Shown: piece after piece, positions 17,316 through 26,486 of the stretch
Numbering within the stretch: position 1 is the stretch's first letter
How the letters are laid out: each line of letters begins with the position of its first letter
Assembly: GCF_001267885.1 (NCBI RefSeq)
Contig: NZ_CP012382.1
Coordinates: 7,985,001 to 8,049,000, forward strand
DNA length: 64,000 nt
Source of the DNA: Streptomyces ambofaciens ATCC 23877
GTDB lineage: Bacteria > Actinomycetota > Actinomycetes > Streptomycetales > Streptomycetaceae
Direction: 5' to 3'
The notes under the pieces: generated by a model
The model's input: only the letters and a program-made list of their open reading frames with translations
Database searches by the model: none
What the model was told of the DNA's origin: nothing
Position numbers and translations under genes: made by a program

Positions 17316-17753
17316 ATGAGCGCCAACAGCAGGATGACGATCGCGGTCCATGTGCTGACGTGGATAGCCCTGGTGCATGGCCGTGGGCGCGACGTGGTCA
17401 CCTCGGACCAGATCGCCACGAGCGTTGCCACCAACCCGGTTGTGATCCGGCGCAGTCTCGCTGATCTGCGCAAGGCGGGGCTGGTGACGGTACGGCAGGG
17501 GGCGGGAGCCGGTTACACGCTGGCGCGCGCCCCGGAGTCGATCGCGCTGCTCGACGTCTTCCAGGCGGTGCACGACGAGCCGCTGTTCGCCCTGCATCGC
17601 AGCGAACCAAACCAGGTGTGCCCCGTCGGCCGTGGCATCCAGCCCGCGCTGCGGCACGTCTATACCGACGCGGAGGAAGCCTTCCGGCGGGAACTCGCCG
17701 GTGTATCGATCGCGGACGTCCTGCGGGACACCCTGGCCCCCGGCTCCGGTTGA
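17316..17753 (+). CDS. Rrf2-family transcriptional regulator (YwnA-like)
   Basis: A 145-residue Rrf2 winged-helix protein: MSANSRMTIAVHVLTWIAL, then TSDQIATSVATNPVVIRRSL, ADLRKAGLVTVRQGAGAGYT and LARAPESIALLDVFQAV. The three-cysteine Fe-S ligand set of IscR/NsrR is absent (only one Cys, in QVCPVGRG), as in YwnA/HypR-like members that sense redox or electrophiles through a thiol. ATG 17316 follows GAGGGGGG. The next gene in the same direction is an IS-split MDR oxidoreductase, its likely former target. Confidence 0.88.
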   Translation: MSANSRMTIAVHVLTWIALVHGRGRDVVTSDQIATSVATNPVVIRRSLADLRKAGLVTVRQGAGAGYTLARAPESIALLDVFQAVHDEPLFALHRSEPNQVCPVGRGIQPALRHVYTDAEEAFRRELAGVSIADVLRDTLAPGSG

Positions 17754-17873
17754 ACCGTCAACGGGTCGGCCGGGGCTGGCCCTTGGCCGCAGCTGCAACA
17801 ACATCCGTCTCATCAAATTGCATCGCCAAGGGTCGCTGTACGGCCCGTGATTCGACTACGGAGGGGAACCCCA

Positions 17874-18205
17874 TGCGGGCGATCGAGTACCGGCGCCACG
17901 GCGGCTACGAGACACTGCGACTTGTGGACCGGCCGGCACAACCAGCCACCGGCGGCCGGGCGTCGGTCCGGCTCTCCTACGCCGAGGTGAGCCCTGCCGA
18001 CAACACCATCAGGGCAGGTCGAATGGACCCCGCCCTGCACCAGACACCGCCCCACATACCTGGCGGCGGCGCGGTGGGGCGGATCATCAACCCTGGGACG
18101 ACCGGTCTGGCGGAGGGGGTGCGCGTCGCGGTCGGTGGCGGCGGGCTCGGTTGGAGCATCGACAGCACCTCCGCCTACCTCGTTCCGACCCGACTTGCCT
18201 GTCTA
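17874..18205 (+). pseudogene. 5' half of an MDR quinone oxidoreductase split by an IS630 element
   Basis: ATG 17874 (GAGGGGAA upstream) begins MRAIEYRRHGGYETLRLVDR, then VRLSYAEVSPADNTIRAGRM and a GGGAVGRI segment, a GroES-like MDR N-terminus. The frame runs into the IS at TA 18204-18205. The 3' half, with the nucleotide-binding motif, is found at 21010-21556. Together they would make about 300 residues, though some bases are missing at the joint. Its place behind the Rrf2 gene suggests it was the regulated partner. Confidence 0.85.
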
Positions 18206-19367
18206 CTGAGGTTGAACTCGTGATGTCGCGCCGGGTCAGGCGGGTCTGATGGTCAGGCCGGTCTCGGCGAGGCAGCCGTCTATGAGGTGGCTGCGGTACT
18301 GGATGTGCCGCAGTCCGTGTCGGATGCGCTGGACAAGGTGTTCGGGAGTGGAGAAGGCGACGTTGGAGAGCCAGCCGCGTCGCAGGAGGGACCAGATCCC
18401 TTCAACGGGGTTGAGGTCGGGTGCGTAGGGCGGCAGGTAGTAGATGGTCAACCAGTCCCGGGCTTCCGCCCATTCCCGCAGGTCGGCGGCTTTGTGGACG
18501 TTGAGGTTGTCCCAGACGAGGACGATCGGGCCGCCGAGTTGCTGGTGGGCGGCGGTCAGCAGGTCCCGGTAGTCGCGCCAGGAGAAGCTCTTGCGTCCGT
18601 CGCGCTGCCCCTCGTCCCGGCGCGGCCGGTAGATCAGCCTCGAGCGGTGGCCGGGTTTGTAGCAGGTCAGCGCGGCGATGGATATCCGCCTGCGGGAGCG
18701 GCCGCGGACCCGCACCACAGGGGTCCGTCCGCGCTGTGACCAGGTCTTCGCCTGCGGCGGCGTCATGGAGAATCCGGCTTCGTCCTCGAACACGAGCCAG
18801 GCTCCACGGGCCGCCGCGAGTCTTCCGCGCAGGGCCACACCTCCTTGACCCACCCGGCAACCGCGTCGTCGTTGCGCTCCATGGCGCGTCGGGCCGGGAC
18901 CTGGCAGGACCAGCCGTTGCGGATCAGGAGCTTGCGCACGCCCTGGATCGTGTAGGTCAGGTGGAAGCGCCGGCCGATCACGGTCTTCACACGGCTCAGG
19001 GTCCAGCGCTGGTCCTCCCAGCCGTGCGCGGCCGGCCCCCTGGCCAGCTCCGCTTCCAACTGCGCGAACTGCTTCTCACTCAGCCTCGGCAACGACGCGG
19101 GTCCCTGCGACCTCAGAGCCCGCGGACCGCCCTCGTCCCACGTCCGCCGCCATCGCTGCACCGACCGGACACTGACCCGCAGGTCCTTGGCGATCACCGA
19201 ACTCGCCTTACCCCGGGCGAACCCCTCGGCCGCCTGGAGCCGTAACTCCTCGCGAGAATGCTGTCGTTCGGGGGTCAGCCCGCCCCCTTGTGGATACCGC
19301 ATGCCCCGGTGATACCGCAGCCGACCACGAGCCGTCAGCACCTACGACACCACGAGTTCAACCTCAG
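18206..19367 (-). mobile_element. IS630-family element, copy 1
   Basis: The element is 1162 bp, bounded by inverted repeats CTGAGGTTGAACTCGTG (left) and CACGAGTTCAACCTCAG (right), and flanked on both sides by TA (18204-18205 and 19368-19369), the target duplicated by IS630/Tc1-type elements. It carries the transposase at 18236-19341. It matches copy 2 (24916-26077) in length, ends and both reading frames throughout, pointing to very recent transposition or conversion. It interrupts the MDR gene that starts at 17874. Confidence 0.95.
18236..19341 (-). CDS. IS630 transposase, two overlapping frames
   Basis: The first frame (19341-18763, 192 residues) holds the HTH part: LRLQAAEGFARGKASSVIAK and DLRVSVRSVQRWRRTWDEGG, then the winged part. 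The second (18853-18236, 205 residues) holds the DDE catalytic domain: LVFEDEAGFS (first Asp), IVLVWDNLNVHKAADLREW (second Asp) and APDLNPVEGIWSLL (Glu). The frames overlap by about 90 bases, and the continuous protein needs a frame change near 18800-18850. Both copies show the same arrangement, so it is either programmed frameshifting or an inherited design, not a random lesion. I could not identify a certain slippery site. Confidence 0.88.
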
Positions 19368-19458
19368 TAACTGCCTGTTCTCTATCCGCTCGTGCGGTCG
19401 GGCAGGTTCGAACGGGGTCCTGGTTCGGGTGAGTTGTCCGGGGCGGGTGCATGAAGGA

Positions 19459-19511
19459 AGGGCCTCTTGGTAGCTCGCGGATGTCGAGTCCAGCGAGAAG
19501 CAAGAGGCCCT
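19459..19511. repeat. hairpin in the remnant of another IS end
   Basis: AGGGCCTCTTG (19459-19469) and CAAGAGGCCCT (19501-19511) form a perfect 11-bp stem around 31 bases. It lies just upstream of the IS5 transposase and may belong to that element's end or to an older IS into which it inserted. Confidence 0.6.
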
Positions 19512-19638
19512 GTTGTCGAAGTGTCGCGTGGTCGTGGTCGCCGAGTCCAGTTCGTCCACTCGTGGGTGTGACTGCCTCGCCCACAGGTTCGGGAACGCAG
19601 TCGACCGGCCGCAGCGCCGGCCCCGATACGGCTCGGAC

Positions 19639-20445
19639 ATGAGCGATGCCGAGTGGGCCGTGGTGAGGGACCTTCTTCCGGTGCCGGGCTGGCTTTCGGG
19701 CCGCGGCGGGCGTCCGGAGGGCTACTGCCACCGGCAGATGATCGACGCAGTGCGCTACCTCGTCGACAACGGCATCAAGTGGCGGGCAATGCCCGCGGAC
19801 TTCCCGCCCTGGCCGCGCGTCTACGCCTTCTTTGCCCGCTGGCGGGACACGGGACTGGTCACCGAGCTGCACGACCGGTTGCGGGAAGCCGTCCGCGCCG
19901 GCGAAGGCCGCAGCGCCGAGCCGAGCGCGGGGATCGTGGACTCGCAGTCGGTGAAAGCGGACGCCACCGTCACCTTCGGCTCACGGGGCTTCGACGCGGG
20001 CAAGAAAATCAACGGTCGCAAGCGGCACCTGCTCACCGACACGCTCGGACTTCTCCTGACTGTGCTGGTCACACCGGCGTCCGTGACCGATCGGGACGGC
20101 GCCCGGTCCCTTCTGCCAGCGGCGGCCGGCCGCTTCCGGCGGCTGGCCCGGGTCTGGGCCGATGGCGGCTACACCGGCCACCTCACCGACTGGACCAGCC
20201 AGCACTTCGGCCTCGTCCTCGACATCGTCCGCCGCAGTGAAGATGTTCGAGGCTTCCAGGCCCTTCCCCGCCGCTGGGTCGTCGAACGGTCCTTTGCGTG
20301 GTTTCTGCGCAGCCGCCGCCTGGTCAGGGACTACGAACGCCGCCCCGACACGAGCGAAGCCGTCATCCGCTGGTCGATGATCGCCCTGATGAGCCGCCGC
20401 CTGGCCGCACGATCTCGTCGGCCTGCAGTGCTGACGGCAGGGTGA
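19639..20445 (+). CDS. IS5-family transposase
   Basis: A 268-residue transposase from ATG 19639 (MSDAEWAVVRDLLPVPGWLS, the usual start of this group). The DDE residues lie in GIVDSQSVKADATV (Asp), VWADGGYTGHLTDW (Asp) and RRWVVERSFAWFLRSRRLVR (Glu). A longer frame reaches back to 19513 but adds sequence atypical of the group. It lies between the two halves of the MDR gene, so insertions accumulated there after the split. I cannot define its terminal repeats confidently. Confidence 0.87.
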   Translation: MSDAEWAVVRDLLPVPGWLSGRGGRPEGYCHRQMIDAVRYLVDNGIKWRAMPADFPPWPRVYAFFARWRDTGLVTELHDRLREAVRAGEGRSAEPSAGIVDSQSVKADATVTFGSRGFDAGKKINGRKRHLLTDTLGLLLTVLVTPASVTDRDGARSLLPAAAGRFRRLARVWADGGYTGHLTDWTSQHFGLVLDIVRRSEDVRGFQALPRRWVVERSFAWFLRSRRLVRDYERRPDTSEAVIRWSMIALMSRRLAARSRRPAVLTAG

Positions 20446-20902
20446 ACCTCCCGGGCTTCGTCTCCACCAGCCAGCCCCGTTCCACCAGCCTCTTCAGCCG
20501 TGCTCTCGCACCCTCGACACGTGAGGCCGAGGCACTGTCCCAGCCAAGCACCACGGCCGCCCGCCGGGCACCCAGCCCGTCGTTCCCGGCCTCGGCCGCG
20601 GCTGCCATCACCGCCTGGTAGTCCACCGACAGGTCTTCGACCCCGGCCGCGTTCTGTCGATGTGGCACCGCACGGCGCGGGCCCACCGGCGTCCTCGGCG
20701 ACGGGCCAACGACTGTCTCGGCCGGCTGTTCCTCCTCGGCGAGCGCTTCCAGATACTGCTCGAGGCCGATCGTCCGAAGCTTGAGAACCTCCTCGGCATC
20801 CGCCAAGTCTGCCCGCACCCGCTTCAGTTCGGCTTCGAGCTCATCCACCCGCACGGCAGCGGCCTTCCGCCGCGTTTCCAGGACCGCCCGCATCGACGGC
20901 AT
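20363..20902 (-). CDS. coiled-coil plus winged-helix protein, 3' end overrun by IS5
   Basis: A 179-residue protein of unknown function. Residues 1-60 are a strong coiled coil (AVRVDELEAELKRVRADLAD, AEEVLKLRTIGLEQYLEALA). After a Pro/Arg-rich linker there is a winged-helix-like segment (VMAAAAEAGNDGLGARRAAV, VLGWDSASASRVEGARARLK, RLVERGWLVETKPGRFTLP). Proteins with this layout are seen near transposons in Streptomyces, so an accessory DNA-binding role is possible, but I cannot name it. Its last 28 codons overlap the IS5 transposase end, so the natural C-terminus may be lost. Confidence 0.55.
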   Translation of the reverse strand: MPSMRAVLETRRKAAAVRVDELEAELKRVRADLADAEEVLKLRTIGLEQYLEALAEEEQPAETVVGPSPRTPVGPRRAVPHRQNAAGVEDLSVDYQAVMAAAAEAGNDGLGARRAAVVLGWDSASASRVEGARARLKRLVERGWLVETKPGRFTLPSALQADEIVRPGGGSSGRSSTSG

Positions 20903-21009
20903 CCGCCACCCCCACCGACTCGATCAGCAACGAGTCGAGACTCCCGCCACAGCCGCAATCTCATGCCTGACCAGCGGAATCCGCACACGGCATTCGGAAA
21001 GAGAACGGC

Positions 21010-21556
21010 CTCTAAAGGCCGGCGGCACCGTGCTGACTCCGGGTATCGGTGGCTCCGTCGGCGCGAACTCGGCGCGTCCATGACCGTCTCCACCGCAAGT
21101 CGCACTGACAAAGCCGAAACCGCCCGTGCCGTCGGCCACGAGCACGTCATCGACCTATCCCGCGGACCCCTGACCCAAGGCGTAACGCGCATCACCGACG
21201 GCCGGGGCGTAGACGTCGTGGTTGACGCTGTCGCAGGTCCGCTCCTCGGCCCCTGCATCGTCGCGCTCGCGCACGGCGGCGTGTAAGTCGGTGTCGGATA
21301 TTCCGGCGGTGCCGAGGGCACGGTGAACATCACTGACCTGGTGTGGAAGAACGCCACCGCTCACGGCTTCACCTTCACGATGACCCCACCGGACGTCGCC
21401 CGCGCGGTTCGTGTGACCTTGCTGAACTGGCTCGACGCGGGCCGCATCAAGCCCGTCGTCGGCCGTGTCATCCCACTGGACCAGGCGCCCGAGGCACAGC
21501 GTTATCTGATCGAGGAGCGGCCCTTCGGCCGTGTCCTGCTCGCCATGGCCCGCTGA
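21010..21556 (+). pseudogene. 3' half of the IS-split MDR oxidoreductase
   Basis: Around 21010-21080 one frame reads LKAGGTVLTPGIGGSVGANS, the nucleotide-binding turn. After a frame change it continues ASRTDKAETARAVGHEHVID and GRGVDVVVDAVAGPLLGPCI, hits an in-frame TAA (about 21283), then NITDLVWKNATAHGFTFTMT, IKPVVGRVIPLDQAPEAQRY and the end at 21556. It is the missing C-terminal part of the gene that starts at 17874. The extra stop and frameshift show decay since the insertion. Confidence 0.82.
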
Positions 21557-21584
21557 CAGACAGAGAGAAAGACGTGGTCACGAT

Positions 21585-22067
21585 ATGCAGCCTCGCACTG
21601 CCTCGACAGCCGACATACCGGAACTTATCCGGCTGCGAGCCGTCGCGCTGGGGAGCCTGGGCACGGAACCCGGACCGGCCGACACTCCATGGCGACGGAA
21701 TGCCCGAAACTGGTTCGACGAGCGCATCAATCGCCGCGACGACTTCCTCTGCCTCGTCGTCGGCGACCGTCCCGGTGAGCCCCTCCTCGCCTGCGGCATG
21801 GCCTGGGTCACCTACCACCTGCCCGGTCCACACTGGCCCGACGGTCGCCGCGGCTACCTCGACGGCATCGTGACCGACGCCCCGGCCCGCGGCCGCGGTT
21901 ACGCACGCCGCATCGTGGATGAGCTGGTCGACTGGCTAAACGGGGCAGGTATCCACTACATCCAACTGCACACCAGCCAGGCGGGAAGGCCTGTCTACGA
22001 AGCAGCGGGCTTCGTAGACGGCCGCTACCCGGGCATGGACCTGATCACGGCACCGCGCGACAGGTGA
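21585..22067 (+). CDS. GNAT-family N-acetyltransferase
   Basis: A 160-residue GNAT protein. The acetyl-CoA-binding motif A is in LDGIVTDAPARGRGYARRIV (V-x-D-x-x-A-R-GRGYAR), and the C-terminal motif is IHYIQLHTSQAGRPVYEAAG. ATG 21585 is preceded by GAGAGAAAG. It would acetylate an amine on a small molecule or peptide, with the acceptor unknown. It follows the broken MDR gene by 28 bases in the same direction, so it may once have shared its transcript. Confidence 0.85.
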   Translation: MQPRTASTADIPELIRLRAVALGSLGTEPGPADTPWRRNARNWFDERINRRDDFLCLVVGDRPGEPLLACGMAWVTYHLPGPHWPDGRRGYLDGIVTDAPARGRGYARRIVDELVDWLNGAGIHYIQLHTSQAGRPVYEAAGFVDGRYPGMDLITAPRDR

Positions 22068-22234
22068 GGCTAGGTGCCGAAGGCGACCCGGGTCGTGTCT
22101 CGCCGGCCGATCCGGGTCGCGCCTCGCCAACTGGTGACACGATCACGTGGTCGTGCAAGACCTGTCGGCCGGCCTCGCTTCGCCTTGCGATATGTTTCGG
22201 GCCGAATCTCAGCTGGACGCGGTCAAGCAGAAAC

Positions 22235-22395
22235 GGTCCTCCCCGCTCATCCACCTCACCTCGCCGAAATCAGACGCCTGATCACCCGACTCACCACACG
22301 CCGTCGCACACCGGTCGACCACATCTGGCACTGGTCGACATGGCGCCGCAGACGGCAGTATCAAGCTCGGCGCAGTCACTACAAAATGACGCGGA
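22235..22395 (+). pseudogene. IS701-type transposase, C-terminal scrap
   Basis: The frame reads HLAEIRRLITRLTTRRRTPV, then IWHWSTWRRRRQYQARRSHY, the usual tail of Streptomyces IS701-like transposases (E-IRRLL... W-S-x-WRRRHQ-x-A-R-x-SHY). The rest of the gap 22068-22520 holds no other gene. Confidence 0.65.
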
Positions 22396-22520
22396 CACAG
22401 CCCCTGAAAAACTGCCCAGCACTCAGAGCAAGCACCGTTGCAGCACTTAAGACCGGTCCACGCAGCTCTCACGGTCCGCCTCGGCGATGGCCGACTGCCC
22501 GCACCGCCCGGGAGCTATTG

Positions 22521-23537
22521 TCAAGACTTGTGGATGGTGGTTGTGCCGACCCAGTGGTGGTAGGCGTTTACGTCGACGTTGCTGCCGCACACGATGGTGA
22601 CAACGTGTCGGCCGGCGAAGCGGTCGCGGTCTTCGAGGATCGCCGCGATGCCGAGCGCGGCCGAAGGTTCGACGACGAGGCTGGCGTGGTCAAGGAGCAT
22701 CCGCATACCGGCGATGATCGACTCCTCATGGACCAGGACGGCGTCGTCAGCGACCATGAGGAGATCGTCCAGGACAGCCGGGATGGGACGTCGGCCGGCG
22801 ACGCCGTCAGCGATGGTGTCGGTCGAGTCGGTGGTGACGACACGCCGCTGGCGCCACGAGTGTGTCAGCGCCGGTGCGCCCAGCGGCTGGACACAGATCA
22901 CCTCGACTTCGGGTGCCAATGCCTTCACCACATGACCCACTCCGGTGGCCAGCGCCCCACCGCCGAGAGCAATCAGGACGGTGTCGAACGATGGCGCGGT
23001 GTCCACCAGCTCCAGGCCGATGGTCGCCGCGCCCTCGCAGGTTTCGATGTCCAGGCTGTCCTCGACCAGCCGGATACCGTCGTCCCGCGCGATGGCCGCC
23101 GCTCGCTCACGAGCCAACTCGTGATCGCCGTCCACCAGCTCCAACCCGGCGCCCAACGCGCGGATGCGATCGAGCTTGGCCCGAGTCGCAAAGCGGGATG
23201 CCACGACGGTCACGTCGAGTTCCCGGCCGCGACCAGACCACGCGAGGGCTTGGCCCAGGTTGCCCGCGCTCGCGCACACCACGGCTCGCGAGCCAACGTC
23301 GGCGAGCTGGCTCGCGATCACCTCGGTGCCGCGGGCCTTGAAGCTCCGGACCGGGTTCGCCGTTTCGAGCTTGATGCTCACCGCGCATCCGAGGCCGGGC
23401 TCCAGCGCCTCGCAGCGGTATAGCGGAGTATTAAGAAAGACCGGGGCGATCACCCGGCGAGCCGCCCGGATCCGAGCAGTGTCGAGACGCGTCTCCTGCA
23501 CGACACAGCAACATAGTGCTACCGGCGCTGGTTCCAT
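22521..23537 (-). CDS. PLP-dependent threonine/serine dehydratase-like enzyme
   Basis: A 338-residue fold-type II PLP enzyme. The PLP lysine is in NPVRSFKARGTE, the substrate loop in CASAGNLGQALAWS, the phosphate-binding loop in IALGGGALATGVGHV, and the closing motif in VVEPSAALGIAAIL. It has no ACT regulatory domain, as in catabolic threonine/serine dehydratases or diaminopropionate-type and racemase relatives. The start at 23537 gives a 14-residue leader before QETRLDTARIRAARRVI; a later start is possible. It sits alone among IS debris and is probably acquired cargo. Confidence 0.83.
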   Translation of the reverse strand: MEPAPVALCCCVVQETRLDTARIRAARRVIAPVFLNTPLYRCEALEPGLGCAVSIKLETANPVRSFKARGTEVIASQLADVGSRAVVCASAGNLGQALAWSGRGRELDVTVVASRFATRAKLDRIRALGAGLELVDGDHELARERAAAIARDDGIRLVEDSLDIETCEGAATIGLELVDTAPSFDTVLIALGGGALATGVGHVVKALAPEVEVICVQPLGAPALTHSWRQRRVVTTDSTDTIADGVAGRRPIPAVLDDLLMVADDAVLVHEESIIAGMRMLLDHASLVVEPSAALGIAAILEDRDRFAGRHVVTIVCGSNVDVNAYHHWVGTTTIHKS

Positions 23538-23894
23538 AAGTACCTGGCAGGGTTGCAGGTCGGTTGACGAGTATCACGCTGCGGCAGGTAGCTTGGGGCG
23601 TTCGACATTCCGCGAGGCACCTCTCCCGAGGCCGATCCACAGGTCTTGAGCATTGCTCACCGGCCGGTACCGCTCTGCCAGCTCACCCAGGTTTGTCGTC
23701 CATCGGGCGGTGGCTCTTCTCGCGTGGCAGTGCGAGGGTGCCACCCGTACTGTGATCCTGCGCTGCCTGCGGCAGGACCGCCGGGAACGATGCCCTGCGG
23801 GTGCCCGGCGCCCTCCGCCCGGGGGGTGCCCCTATGGGTTTGGTCAACCTGACGGGGCGGGTTCGGGGTCGTAGAAGGTGCCGTCGCGGCGACG

Positions 23895-24244
23895 ATCGAA
23901 GCCGCTTTGCCGACGCCCGCGGCCTGAAGGCTTACGCCGGCTCTTCACCCATCACCAGGGCCTCCGGCAAGAAGTCGAGCATCATCCGGCGGAGGGTGAA
24001 GAACGACCGGCTCAACCACGCTGGCTATCTGTGGGCCTTCGCGGCCCCCAACGGATCACCCGGGGCCAAAGCCCACTACCGGCGCCGATGCGACGTTCAC
24101 GGAGACTGGCACGCAGCCGCCTTGCGTAACCTCTTCGACCGGATGCTCGGCCAGCTCTATCGCTGCCTTCAAGAGCACACACTCTTCGATGAACTGGTCG
24201 CCTTTCCGGCCCCAGCGCTGGAGGCAGAGAAGGCCGCAGCGTGA
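23895..24244 (+). pseudogene. IS110-family transposase, C-terminal fragment
   Basis: DDRSRFADARGLKAYAGSSP, ITRASGKKSSIIRRRVKNDR and LWAFAAPNGSPGAKAHYRRR are the transposase_20 domain of IS110 (the conserved Gly-Ser-x-Pro and Ser). The N-terminal DEDD catalytic part is absent, so the fragment is inactive. Upstream, 23538-23890 carries no gene that I can support. Confidence 0.8.
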
Positions 24245-24297
24245 TCTCCCACCGTAGAGAGCTGCTCTGTCAGTACCAGGTGGCATGCTCTGCCACC

Positions 24298-24834
24298 ATG
24301 GACAAGAAGCAGTTCTGGGAGCTCATCGCGGCGGCCCGTGACCAGGTAATCGCCCCAGACGAAAGCGAAGCGGTCGCTCGCGAGGCGGCCTCGCTGCTGG
24401 CCGACCGGCCGGTCGAGGACGTCGTCGCCGCTACGCAGGTGCTGTGGGACTTGATGGTTGAGTCCTACACCAACCCTCTGTGGGCCGCTGCCTACATCGC
24501 CAACGGTGGATGCTCTGACGACGGCTTCGACTACTTCCGCGGCTGGCTGATCGCTCAGGGGCGTGAGGTCTTCGAGCGCGCAGTCGCTGATCCCGATGCC
24601 CTCGCGGAACTGCCCATCGTTCAAGCCTGCGCGGCCGACGGCGTCGACCTGGAGGCTGAGGACATGCTGGGCATCACCTGGAACGCACACATCACGGCGA
24701 CCGGTGATCAGCTTCCCGCCGGCCCACCCAGCATCCGCTACCCGCAGATGGATCCTGCCTGGGCCTTCGACTTCGACGACTCAGACGAGATGGCTCGCCG
24801 CCTGCCGCGTCTGGCCGCTCTCTACCTGGAGTGA
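24298..24834 (+). CDS. DUF4240 domain protein
   Basis: A 178-residue cytoplasmic protein. MDKKQFWELIAAARDQV, then LWDLMVESYTNPLWAAAYIA and DDGFDYFRGWLIAQGREVFE carry the DUF4240 hallmarks (FW-x-LI at the start, DDGF-x-YFR-x-WL-x-x-QG). The family is common in actinomycetes and has no established role; members occur near toxins and IS elements. ATG 24298 was chosen because the family motif starts there. It lies just outside the second IS630 copy, inside the direct-repeat bracket. Confidence 0.82.
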   Translation: MDKKQFWELIAAARDQVIAPDESEAVAREAASLLADRPVEDVVAATQVLWDLMVESYTNPLWAAAYIANGGCSDDGFDYFRGWLIAQGREVFERAVADPDALAELPIVQACAADGVDLEAEDMLGITWNAHITATGDQLPAGPPSIRYPQMDPAWAFDFDDSDEMARRLPRLAALYLE

Positions 24835-24915
24835 GTCGCGGCCGGAACCTTATCCATCGAGACGCTCTACGAGCGATCGCTGTTCGAATACTGCAGCTGG
24901 CGCCTTGACGAGTTA

Positions 24916-26077
24916 CTGAGGTTGAACTCGTGATGTCGCGCCGGGTCAGGCGGGTCTGATGGTCAGGCCGGTCTCGGCGAGGCAGCCGTCTATGAGGTGG
25001 CTGCGGTACTGGATGTGCCGCAGTCCGTGTCGGATGCGCTGGACAAGGTGTTCGGGAGTGGAGAAGGCGACGTTGGAGAGCCAGCCGCGTCGCAGGAGGG
25101 ACCAGATCCCTTCAACGGGGTTGAGGTCGGGTGCGTAGGGCGGCAGGTAGTAGATGGTCAACCAGTCCCGGGCTTCCGCCCATTCCCGCAGGTCGGCGGC
25201 TTTGTGGACGTTGAGGTTGTCCCAGACGAGGACGATCGGGCCGCCGAGTTGCTGGTGGGCGGCGGTCAGCAGGTCCCGGTAGTCGCGCCAGGAGAAGCTC
25301 TTGCGTCCGTCGCGCTGCCCCTCGTCCCGGCGCGGCCGGTAGATCAGCCTCGAGCGGTGGCCGGGTTTGTAGCAGGTCAGCGCGGCGATGGATATCCGCC
25401 TGCGGGAGCGGCCGCGGACCCGCACCACAGGGGTCCGTCCGCGCTGTGACCAGGTCTTCGCCTGCGGCGGCGTCATGGAGAATCCGGCTTCGTCCTCGAA
25501 CACGAGCCAGGCTCCACGGGCCGCCGCGAGTCTTCCGCGCAGGGCCACACCTCCTTGACCCACCCGGCAACCGCGTCGTCGTTGCGCTCCATGGCGCGTC
25601 GGGCCGGGACCTGGCAGGACCAGCCGTTGCGGATCAGGAGCTTGCGCACGCCCTGGATCGTGTAGGTCAGGTGGAAGCGCCGGCCGATCACGGTCTTCAC
25701 ACGGCTCAGGGTCCAGCGCTGGTCCTCCCAGCCGTGCGCGGCCGGCCCCCTGGCCAGCTCCGCTTCCAACTGCGCGAACTGCTTCTCACTCAGCCTCGGC
25801 AACGACGCGGGTCCCTGCGACCTCAGAGCCCGCGGACCGCCCTCGTCCCACGTCCGCCGCCATCGCTGCACCGACCGGACACTGACCCGCAGGTCCTTGG
25901 CGATCACCGAACTCGCCTTACCCCGGGCGAACCCCTCGGCCGCCTGGAGCCGTAACTCCTCGCGAGAATGCTGTCGTTCGGGGGTCAGCCCGCCCCCTTG
26001 TGGATACCGCATGCCCCGGTGATACCGCAGCCGACCACGAGCCGTCAGCACCTACGACACCACGAGTTCAACCTCAG
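24916..26077 (-). mobile_element. IS630-family element, copy 2
   Basis: This is a 1162-bp copy of the element at 18206-19367 (constant offset 6710 bp), with the same terminal repeats CTGAGGTTGAACTCGTG/CACGAGTTCAACCTCAG and TA flanks (24914-24915; 26078-26079). It has the same orientation as copy 1, so the pair bracket 5.5 kb as a potential composite transposon or a substrate for recombinational deletion. Confidence 0.95.
24946..26051 (-). CDS. IS630 transposase, two overlapping frames (copy 2)
   Basis: The product matches the copy-1 transposase in both frames: the HTH frame at 26051-25473 and the DDE frame at 25563-24946, with the same overlap. The catalytic residues are in LVFEDEAGFS, VWDNLNVHK and NPVEGIW. 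That the frame break is preserved in both copies supports a translational frameshift design, although recent duplication of one defective copy moved in trans would look the same. Confidence 0.87.
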
Positions 26078-26402
26078 TAGCACCATGAGGTGTCTTGGAA
26101 AGAGGGTGGACCTCCAGCAGTTCCTCCATCCTTGCGGCGAGGGTTCTCCGCTGGCTGCTCGCGGTCATCTTCGTGCGGCTGCGTCGGCGGACCGAGGCAC
26201 TTCGCAACGTCGAGAAGTTGATCTTGCTGACTGTCCTGGTCCTCGACATCCTCGACGCACCGACCGCGCTCGGGCGGGGCGTGCTGGACGCTGTGAGCGA
26301 GCTGGCTTCTGGCATCAGGACATCGGCCGCTGAATCAAATCCGCCAAGAATGCGTCACCCAGTGACGCAGGCTCGCAGGAGAGGACATGGGCTTCAGGAA
26401 CG

Positions 26403-26486
26403 GCGGGTGAGGCTGCGGCGTACGTCGCGCAGCAGGTGAAGGTGCCCGCCGAGGGGTGGACCGCGTACGACTGGGCGGGCGGGTGA
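26403..26486 (+). pseudogene. Tn3-family transposase, N-terminal scrap
   Basis: The frame reads AGEAAAYVAQQVKVPAEGWT, then AYDWAGG and a stop, matching the N-terminal DUF4158 region of Tn3-type transposases (V-A-x-Q-L-x-V-x-x-x-x-x-x-x-YDW-x-GR). It may share an origin with the resolvase remnant at 33.1 kb. The region 26080-26402 before it has no supported gene. Confidence 0.5.

Noticed and set aside
24056..24690. Minus-strand frames opposite the IS110 fragment and the DUF4240 gene
   Set aside because: Both plus-strand readings match known families; the antisense frames match nothing.
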